Shown in pieces: positions 1-5,161 of a stretch of 5,161 bases of DNA; position 1 is the stretch's first letter, and each line of letters opens with the position of its first letter. A program made the position numbers and the translations under genes. Below the pieces are notes generated by a model. That model worked only from the letters and a program-made list of their open reading frames with translations, had not been told where the DNA came from and did no database searches. The DNA comes from Bacteroidota bacterium (lineage in GTDB: Bacteria; Bacteroidota; Ignavibacteria; UBA10030), in the NCBI GenBank assembly GCA_003453835.1, contig DMMN01000370.1, forward strand, positions 10,371-15,531. Reading direction: 5' to 3'.

Positions 1-1
1 C

Positions 2-805
2 GGAGTGGGAAGGTACTTGAAAGAACAGAACCCGGATGTGAAGGTCATCGGCATCGATCCCAAAGGCTCAATCCTTCGGGAGTACTTCTATACGAAGAAA
101 TACGCCCCTACGTTCAAGACCTACAAGGTCGAAGGGATCGGCCAAGACTATGTGCCCGGCGTGATGCAATTCCAGTTCGTGGATGAGATCGTCGAAGTGA
201 CGGACAAGGAATCGTTTCTGATGGCGCGCCGGCTGACGAGAGAAGAGGGGATCTTCGTTGGCGGTTCCGCAGGTACTGCAATGGCAGGTGCTCTGAAAGT
301 CGCGGAGCGGCTTTCGGAAAAGGACGTGATGGTGGTGCTCTTGCCGGACACAGGCGAACGATACCTCAGCAAGATTTATAATGACGATTGGATGAAGGAG
401 AACAGATTCCTCATTCCGGAAAAGATCACGGTCCGATATGTGATGGAAGGGAAGAAGGGAGTGCCAAGCCTTGTGTCAATCGATCCCGTCACAACGGTGC
501 GCAAAGCGTTAGACCTGCTCAGCGAACACAACGTCTCTCAGTTGCCCGTGTTGGATCGAGGCCGGCCCGTGGGGAGCATTGACGAGAGCGACTTGATGGG
601 GGCCGTCATCGACAATCCGGCGCTGTTTGACGCTCCGGTCAGTTCCATGATGAAGCCTTCGTTTCCAAATGTCCACATTGACGATTCGATCAATCAGGCG
701 ATCAGTGAGCTTTCCAAAAGACATCCGGCTGTGCTGGTAGAGGAGGCCGGAAGGATTGTCGGGATCATTACCAGATTCGACGTGATCGAGTATATGTCGC
801 GCTGA
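2..805 (+). CDS. Cystathionine beta-synthase, C-terminal part (5' end outside window)
   Basis: This PLP enzyme joins serine and homocysteine into cystathionine, in the cytoplasm, as the first step of reverse transsulfuration. The reading frame is open to the window edge, and the first visible residues (GVGRYLKEQNPDVKVIGIDP) fall inside the fold-type II catalytic domain. The GTG at position 5 is therefore an internal Val codon, not a start. Counting from that Val, the segment EGIGQDYVPG (43-52), a GGSAG loop (86-90) and PDTGERY (114-120) follow the CBS/cysteine synthase pattern; the Thr of PDT sits where many relatives have the Ser that contacts the PLP ring nitrogen. Two CBS domains follow (about 142-200 and 211-265), forming a Bateman module that in relatives binds adenosyl ligands. 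This tail argues against a plain cysteine synthase (CysK). Roughly 190 N-terminal residues, including the PLP lysine, are not visible. The next gene, 110 bp downstream, supplies the second pathway step. Confidence 0.9.
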   Translation, partial: GVGRYLKEQNPDVKVIGIDPKGSILREYFYTKKYAPTFKTYKVEGIGQDYVPGVMQFQFVDEIVEVTDKESFLMARRLTREEGIFVGGSAGTAMAGALKVAERLSEKDVMVVLLPDTGERYLSKIYNDDWMKENRFLIPEKITVRYVMEGKKGVPSLVSIDPVTTVRKALDLLSEHNVSQLPVLDRGRPVGSIDESDLMGAVIDNPALFDAPVSSMMKPSFPNVHIDDSINQAISELSKRHPAVLVEEAGRIVGIITRFDVIEYMSR

Positions 806-838
806 ATCTGCTGATCCCCCCGACACGTCACAACAACT

Positions 839-888
839 CGGAGAGCGGAGTACCGTTGCCCGGACACGCGTGTCATTGTCACTCTCCG
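839..888. repeat. Nested inverted repeats between the two transsulfuration genes
   Basis: CGGAGAG (839-845) is a perfect inverted match to CTCTCCG (882-888). Inside it lies a perfect 12-bp palindrome, GACACGCGTGTC (863-874). Both lie in the 110-bp gap between the CBS gene and the gamma-lyase gene, upstream of the latter's ribosome binding site. The outer arms could form a stem-loop in RNA, and the inner palindrome could be a binding site for a dimeric regulator. There is no following T-run, so a classical intrinsic terminator is not supported. The function is inferred only from position and symmetry. Confidence 0.35.
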
Positions 889-902
889 TAACTTCCATCG
901 CT

Positions 903-908
903 AAGGAG
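903..908 (+). promoter_or_regulatory. Ribosome binding site of the gamma-lyase gene
   Basis: AAGGAG lies 7 nt before the ATG at 916. It is a strong Shine-Dalgarno match at normal spacing and fixes the start of the downstream gene. It also shows that the second gene has its own translation signal rather than being coupled to the first. Confidence 0.8.
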
Positions 909-915
909 CCATCCC

Positions 916-2055
916 ATGGGATTTTCCACCAAGGCAATCCACGCAGGCGTTGAGCCGGATCCGTTTACCGGCTCGATCATGACCCCGATTCATTTAACTT
1001 CGACCTACGTCCAGGAAGAATTGGGAAAACATAAAGGGTACGAATATTCCCGTGTTTCCAATCCCACTCGGACGGTACTCGAAAGAAATATCGCGGCCCT
1101 GGAGAACGGCAGGGAGGGTCTCGCCTTTGCCTCTGGCATGGCGGCAGAGACGGCGATTTTTCATCTCTTGAAGGCAGGTGATCACGTTATCGTTTCTCGC
1201 AACGTCTACGGCGGCACGTACCGAGTCGGGAAGCTGGTATTGGACAGCTACAACCTCGACTTCGAGTTCGTCGATACGACGGACCTCCAGACCATCAAGA
1301 AGGCAATCAGACCCAACACAAAGATGGTTTTCATCGAGACTCCGACGAATCCGACCATGGAGATCACCGATCTGGCCGCAGTGGCAAAGCTGTGTCAATC
1401 CAGAAAGCTCGTTTCCGTCGTCGACAATACGTTTGCGACCCCCTATCTTCAGAATCCGCTCGAGTACGGCCTCGATATCGTCGTCCACAGCGCAACGAAA
1501 TACCTTAACGGTCATAGCGATATGCTCGGAGGGTTGATCGTCCTCAATGATCCGCAGCTTATCGAGCGTCTCCGGTTTATTCAGAAATCTGTAGGGGGAA
1601 TCTTAAGTCCTTTCGAAGCCTGGCTCTGCATCCGGGGCATCAAGACATTGGCGGTGAGGATGGACCGATCGTGCGCAAACGCGATGGAAGTGGCTTTGTA
1701 TCTCTCCCGACACCGGAAGGTCAAGAAGGTAAATTATCCCGGACTCGTCTCGCACCCGCAACATCGACTTGCGCAGAAGCAGATGCGCGGCTTCGGCGGG
1801 ATGATCTCTTTTGATCTTGGGACTCTCGAGAATGCAAAGAAGTTGCTGAAGTCAGTCCGCCTCTGCGCTCTTGCCGAGAGCCTTGGAGGAGTCGAAACGC
1901 TCATCTCTCATCCGGCTACAATGACCCATGCGTCTATCCCCCTTGAAGAGCGGAACCGAATCGGCGTAACAGACGGCCTGGTCAGGATTTCAGTCGGGAT
2001 AGAAGACGTGGAAGATATCCTTGCCGATCTGAAGAAGGCGCTTGCCGCAATCTGA
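916..2055 (+). CDS. Cystathionine gamma-lyase / gamma-synthase family PLP enzyme
   Basis: A complete 379-residue member of the Cys/Met metabolism PLP family (fold type I), of usual length. Beside a cystathionine beta-synthase the likeliest role is cystathionine gamma-lyase: cystathionine to cysteine, 2-oxobutyrate and ammonia, with possible H2S release. Visible active-site elements are Tyr44 and Arg46 in YEYSR (phosphate contacts reaching the neighbouring subunit), Tyr98 in VYGGT (stacks on PLP), Asp170 in VVDNTFATP (ring nitrogen), Ser192 and Thr194, the Schiff-base Lys195 in SATKYLNGHSD, and Arg357 in LVRISVGIE (substrate carboxylate). Glu327 in GGVETLISHPA is the residue type found in gamma-lyases and gamma-synthases; beta-lyases (MetC) carry Tyr there. 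Family assignment is very secure. Lyase versus synthase (MetB) cannot be settled from sequence, and the lyase call rests on the neighbouring gene. The ATG start is supported by AAGGAG at 7 nt spacing. No residue looks missing or damaged. Confidence 0.93.
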   Translation: MGFSTKAIHAGVEPDPFTGSIMTPIHLTSTYVQEELGKHKGYEYSRVSNPTRTVLERNIAALENGREGLAFASGMAAETAIFHLLKAGDHVIVSRNVYGGTYRVGKLVLDSYNLDFEFVDTTDLQTIKKAIRPNTKMVFIETPTNPTMEITDLAAVAKLCQSRKLVSVVDNTFATPYLQNPLEYGLDIVVHSATKYLNGHSDMLGGLIVLNDPQLIERLRFIQKSVGGILSPFEAWLCIRGIKTLAVRMDRSCANAMEVALYLSRHRKVKKVNYPGLVSHPQHRLAQKQMRGFGGMISFDLGTLENAKKLLKSVRLCALAESLGGVETLISHPATMTHASIPLEERNRIGVTDGLVRISVGIEDVEDILADLKKALAAI

Positions 2056-2130
2056 AGGATTCACACGACGCATGTGGAAGCTCCGTCAATCTGCTCAGTT
2101 CCTCATTTGTCCGACTTGAAAGACCGATTT

Positions 2131-3813
2131 ATGAACGCAAGAGCTATCGTTCTCCTTCTCTTTATCTTTGCCTCTCCACTTTGTGCTCAGCTCCGAGGAG
2201 CGGACACGGTCTGGGTTGAAGAGACATTGAAGCGCATGACGCTTGAAGAAAAGGTCGGCCAACTCTTCTTCCCCGTTCACACGAATTTCGAACGAACCAA
2301 AAGCTGGGTTCAGGAGCTTTCCGTCGGCGGGATTTGGTTCGCTCGCACGGAGGCGAGGAAGATCGCCGGGGAGTTGAACGCGTTGCAGATGGTATCGAAA
2401 TATCCGCTTCTCGTAACGGCCGATTTTGAAAAAGGAGCGGGGACGTACGTTGATGGCGCGACGGACTTACCGATCAATATGGCGCTGGGAGCCTCGAGAG
2501 ACGCGCAGGCGGTCTTCGAGGCGGCTGCGCTCACCGCAAAGGAGGCTCGGGCGATCGGCGTTCATATGAACTTTGCGCCGGTTGTGGATGTGAATAACAA
2601 TCCCAAGAATCCCGTCATCAATACCCGCTCGTACGGAGAGGATTCTGAGCTTGTCGCGAGGATGGCTGAGGCGGCTATCAGGGGGTATCAAGAGAATGGG
2701 CTCCTTGCGACGGGAAAGCATTTCCCCGGACATGGGAACACCGAAACGGACACTCACGCAAAGCTCGGGATAGTTTCCAGCGACAGAGATATGTTTGAGT
2801 CGGTCGAGCTGTTCCCGTACAAGGAAATCCTTCGCAAGGCAAAGCCCTCCAGCATCATGAGCGCACACCTCTGGATCAAGGCGATCGACGCGGACACCGT
2901 TCCGGCAACGCTCTCAACGAATGCGATGGGCTCACTGCTACGGAATCGTCTCGCCTTCGACGGCATCGTGTTCACCGACGCTATGGTGATGGGTGGAATA
3001 TCGACACGCTATCCGTTCGAAGTTGCAACCGTGAAGGCCATTCAAGCCGGTTGCGACGTCATCCTGTTCCCGGGAAACCTCGAAAAGGGGATCGAAGCAA
3101 TACTGCGCGCGGTGCAGAATGGAGAGATCACGGAGAAACGAATTGAGGAATCGGTCCGCCGGATTCTCCGGGCAAAAACTCAGGTTGGCCTGCACGAACA
3201 CCGAACGGTGGACGTTTCCAGGATCACGGAAAGCGTTGGGACAGAACTCAACTACGGGATCGCGAAGCGCATTGCATCCGGATGCTTGACGCTTGCATCA
3301 GACTCAAGGAACCTCATCCCGATCAAGGCGTCACAGAGAATTCTCGTAGTGACGATCAGCAACAAGGAGGGCACCTCCATCATCTCGCGCGGCCTGGTCT
3401 CTTTCCCTGATGAAGTCAAGAAGCAGTCAGGATCAGTCTCGGAGTTTCGCCTCTCTGACCCTCTCTCCGATTCCGAAACCTCTCAGGTCTTCGCACAAGC
3501 CACCGATGCGGACGTGGTTGTCGTGGCTGCCTATATCAAGATCATCCTAAACAGCGGCACGGTGGAGCTCCCGAAATCTCAGGCGGACTTCCTGGGAAGA
3601 CTTGTGGACGTGAACCCAAACGTCGTGCTCGTTTCGTTCGGCAATCCGTACATCGGCGCCTCTGTTCCGGGCGTTTCCACCTACATCTGCGCGTTTGACA
3701 ACGCCAAAGCGCTTCAGGAGGCTGCTGCCGAGGCGCTTTACGGAAAGATACCGTTCAAAGGCAAGCTCCCTGTGACGGTGAGCGCAACGATGAAGTTCGG
3801 GTACGGACGGTGA
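2131..3813 (+). CDS. Secreted two-domain GH3 beta-N-acetylhexosaminidase (NagZ-like)
   Basis: Predicted to remove non-reducing terminal GlcNAc from peptidoglycan fragments outside the cytoplasmic membrane. The chosen ATG gives a 560-residue protein that begins directly with a signal peptide (MNARAIVLLLFIFASPLCAQ, likely cut after LCA) and has a weak GAAAGA 7 nt upstream. A GTG at 2074 would add 19 residues before the signal peptide and lacks a well-spaced ribosome site. Residues about 25-350 form the GH3 barrel: NPVINTRSYGED with Arg166, KHFPGHG at 196-202, the NagZ-type Asp207-Thr-His209 acid/base dyad, and FTDAMVMGG with nucleophile Asp283. Residues about 375-556 match the GH3 C-terminal alpha/beta domain, as in two-domain Bacillus NagZ; Gram-negative cytoplasmic NagZ has only the barrel, about 340 residues. 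The usual EGGR sugar-pocket loop is replaced by DFEKGAG (98-104), so substrate detail may differ. A NamZ-family gene lies tail to tail 60 bp downstream. Confidence 0.88.
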   Translation: MNARAIVLLLFIFASPLCAQLRGADTVWVEETLKRMTLEEKVGQLFFPVHTNFERTKSWVQELSVGGIWFARTEARKIAGELNALQMVSKYPLLVTADFEKGAGTYVDGATDLPINMALGASRDAQAVFEAAALTAKEARAIGVHMNFAPVVDVNNNPKNPVINTRSYGEDSELVARMAEAAIRGYQENGLLATGKHFPGHGNTETDTHAKLGIVSSDRDMFESVELFPYKEILRKAKPSSIMSAHLWIKAIDADTVPATLSTNAMGSLLRNRLAFDGIVFTDAMVMGGISTRYPFEVATVKAIQAGCDVILFPGNLEKGIEAILRAVQNGEITEKRIEESVRRILRAKTQVGLHEHRTVDVSRITESVGTELNYGIAKRIASGCLTLASDSRNLIPIKASQRILVVTISNKEGTSIISRGLVSFPDEVKKQSGSVSEFRLSDPLSDSETSQVFAQATDADVVVVAAYIKIILNSGTVELPKSQADFLGRLVDVNPNVVLVSFGNPYIGASVPGVSTYICAFDNAKALQEAAAEALYGKIPFKGKLPVTVSATMKFGYGR

Positions 3814-3828
3814 GAGTTCTAACATCTG

Positions 3829-3873
3829 CCCGCGGATCACTATTGAGATGTCAGGCTTCAAACGATCTGCGGG
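3829..3873. terminator. Inverted repeat between convergent genes, possible bidirectional terminator
   Basis: CCCGCGGATC (3829-3838) pairs with GATCTGCGGG (3864-3873) over 10 positions, nine Watson-Crick plus one G-T, with a 25-nt loop. It fills most of the 60-bp gap between the convergent GH3 and DUF1343 genes and ends one base before the latter's TAA. Position and a GC-rich stem suit a shared terminator or a 3'-end-protecting hairpin. There is no T-run on either side and the loop is long, so intrinsic termination is not established. Confidence 0.4.
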
Positions 3874-5103
3874 TTAGTACAGCAAGTATTTCTCGCGGAG
3901 TTTTCCAAATCCCGCAAGCTCAACCTTCCATGCCGCCACAATGTTTTCCGGCTTCTCGCCCGCATCGATCCGGAGTCTGACCATCGGTGTCCCGCTTAGT
4001 CGATCGATCGAGTTCCTCCACTGAAAATCATTCGGATAGAGCTTCTTGAGGGCGGAGAGCATTGCAATGCCCGTCCTGACGGGTTCATAGACGTTTCGAT
4101 CAACCACCTTTACAAAGACGCCTCCACACTCGATACTTTTGTGTTTCGGATTCGAAGCCGCACCGGGAATATCTCGCGGGGTAAACTTGATCGGCTCGAA
4201 CACTACACCCGGCAATCCATATGATTGAAGCTCGCGGGCCAATTGCTCCCCGGCAACAAACGGTGCCCCGATCGTTTCAAATGGGCGGTCTGTGCCGCGA
4301 CCTTCGGAAACATTCGTCCCCTCAAAAAAGCATGTTCCCGGGTAAACCACTGCGGTGGCCAAGCCGGCAATGTTCGGAGAAGGCTTCACCCACCTCACTC
4401 CGGTTTCGTCAAACCACATCGTTCTTTTCCATCCTTCCATCTTGACGACCTTGAGGTCGGCCCTCACACCGTTCTTCAGCCACCCTTCGTTGTTGATCAT
4501 CGTGGCCAGTTCGCCCATCGTGAGACCGTGGGCGACGGGAATCGGGTAGAGCCCGACGAACGAGCGGAGCGAATCGAGCCGGATGAACCCCTCCACCCAA
4601 GTCCCGCGGATCGGATTTGGGCGGTCGAGCACGATATAAGGAATCCCCATCTCCGCTGCCGCTTCCATAGCGAGCGACATGGTGCTTTCAAACGTGTAGA
4701 AGCGAACTCCGACATCAAGAATGTCGAAGAGGAGCACGTCTACGTCTTTCAACATCTCCGGAGTCGGCTTGTTGATCTGACCATAGAGTGAGTAAACGGG
4801 GACACCGGTTTTCTCGTCCCGCGCGTCGATAATCTTCTTTCCCGCCGGGGCATCGCCGCGAACACCATGCTCGGGGCCAAACAACGCGACGAGGCGTGCC
4901 CGCCGGCTCTCGGAAATGGCGTCCACGAGATGCTTCCCGTTTGAGAGGAGCGCGGAATGGTTCGTCACCAACCCGATCCGTTTTCCTTCGACCAGGTGGG
5001 CGTACTTCTCGAAGAGCAGATCAGCGCCGGTCTTTACCTGGCCAACGGAGAGTCCGTGGAGAATGAAGATAACAGAACAGAGGGTGCGTACAATTCTTCT
5101 CAT
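3874..5103 (-). CDS. namZ: Secreted DUF1343 protein, NamZ-type exo-beta-N-acetylmuramidase (GH171)
   Basis: Predicted to release terminal MurNAc from the non-reducing end of peptidoglycan fragments, as shown for B. subtilis NamZ (YbbC), the founder of GH171. The 409-residue protein has usual family length. It starts with a signal peptide (MRRIVRTLCSVIFILHGLSV, cleavage probably near residues 21-22), so it should act in the periplasm or outside. Family landmarks in order are GLVTNHSAL (44-52), LFGPEHGVRG with Glu78 and His79 (74-83), VYSLYG (103-108), LLFDILDVGVRFYT (124-137), LDRPNP (159-164), HGLTMGELA (192-200), SPNI (242-245) and EGTNVSEGRGTDRPFE (261-276). Glu78 is a plausible catalytic acid, but that is inference. 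The ATG is chosen over a TTG 18 nt upstream because AGGAGG overlaps that upstream extension and is correctly spaced for the ATG. The GH3 partner gene converges on it. The family call is strong; substrate specificity is inferred by homology. Confidence 0.88.
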   Translation of the reverse strand: MRRIVRTLCSVIFILHGLSVGQVKTGADLLFEKYAHLVEGKRIGLVTNHSALLSNGKHLVDAISESRRARLVALFGPEHGVRGDAPAGKKIIDARDEKTGVPVYSLYGQINKPTPEMLKDVDVLLFDILDVGVRFYTFESTMSLAMEAAAEMGIPYIVLDRPNPIRGTWVEGFIRLDSLRSFVGLYPIPVAHGLTMGELATMINNEGWLKNGVRADLKVVKMEGWKRTMWFDETGVRWVKPSPNIAGLATAVVYPGTCFFEGTNVSEGRGTDRPFETIGAPFVAGEQLARELQSYGLPGVVFEPIKFTPRDIPGAASNPKHKSIECGGVFVKVVDRNVYEPVRTGIAMLSALKKLYPNDFQWRNSIDRLSGTPMVRLRIDAGEKPENIVAAWKVELAGFGKLREKYLLY

Positions 5104-5112
5104 GGAATCTAA

Positions 5113-5118
5113 CCTCCT
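5113..5118 (-). promoter_or_regulatory. Ribosome binding site deciding the namZ start
   Basis: Read on the - strand this is AGGAGG, 9 nt before the ATG at 5103-5101. The longer in-frame start (TTG at 5121-5119) would translate through this site as Arg-Arg codons, so the ATG is the real start. The remaining bases upstream to the window end (5119-5161) show no convincing promoter. Confidence 0.8.
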
Positions 5119-5161
5119 CAAGTTGAGCGCCTCAGGGAAAGCGCATTATTGTTGGGGTCAA

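Noticed and set aside
5..7. GTG as a start codon for the first gene
   Set aside because: It lies within the conserved catalytic domain and the frame stays open to the window edge, so it is an internal Val codon of a truncated gene.
509..937. Antisense open frame of 142 codons spanning the end of the CBS gene and the spacer
   Set aside because: It overlaps a well-supported gene on the other strand, has no recognisable domain, and its composition looks like a shadow of the CBS frame.
2215..2247. Lipoprotein signal for the GH3 protein, from the Cys in SPLCAQ (the Cys codon itself lies before this span, at about 2182-2184)
   Set aside because: The residues before the Cys (S-P-L) do not fit a lipobox, which needs a small residue directly before Cys; an ordinary signal peptidase I site after LCA fits better.
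4225..4791. Sense-strand open frame of 188 codons inside namZ
   Set aside because: It lies wholly within a clear DUF1343 gene on the opposite strand and its translation shows no family features.
5117..5127. CTCAA-G-TTGAG symmetric 11-mer overlapping the namZ ribosome binding site
   Set aside because: It is short enough to occur by chance, cannot form an RNA hairpin with a 1-nt loop, and part of it is simply the Shine-Dalgarno flank.
5156..5161. TTGACC on the - strand as a -35 box for namZ
   Set aside because: No acceptable -10 element follows at about 17 bp, and the hexamer sits at the very edge of the window.

Overview
The window holds the 3' part of one gene and three complete genes, in two functional pairs. 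The first pair, on the + strand, belongs to sulfur amino acid metabolism: the C-terminal part of a cystathionine beta-synthase with its CBS-domain regulatory tail (2-805, cut by the window start), then a complete cystathionine gamma-lyase/gamma-synthase type PLP enzyme (916-2055). Side by side they suggest reverse transsulfuration (homocysteine + serine to cystathionine to cysteine), a route that can also release H2S.

The second pair belongs to cell-wall sugar turnover. A secreted two-domain GH3 enzyme of the NagZ (beta-N-acetylglucosaminidase) type lies on the + strand (2131-3813). Facing it on the - strand (3874-5103) is a secreted DUF1343 protein, the family of the exo-beta-N-acetylmuramidase NamZ (GH171). 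Together such enzymes would trim alternating GlcNAc and MurNAc units from the non-reducing ends of peptidoglycan fragments. In Bacillus subtilis the two genes lie in one operon. Here they are tail to tail, 60 bp apart, and the gap holds a 10-bp inverted repeat that may act as a shared terminator.

The organism cannot be named from this sequence. Base composition looks moderately GC-rich by eye. Two genes have clear Shine-Dalgarno sites (AAGGAG, AGGAGG). Both hydrolases have Sec-type signal peptides ending just before or at a Gln, and the GH3 protein resembles the secreted GH3 clade common in Bacteroidota and relatives. A member of the FCB group (Bacteroidota, Ignavibacteriota, Chlorobiota or neighbours) is a reasonable but weak guess. 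There are no RNA genes, mobile elements, CRISPR arrays or phage genes. I found no clearly new system. The most interesting points are the tail-to-tail NagZ/NamZ pair, the unusual sugar-pocket loop of the GH3 enzyme, and the structured spacers between genes.
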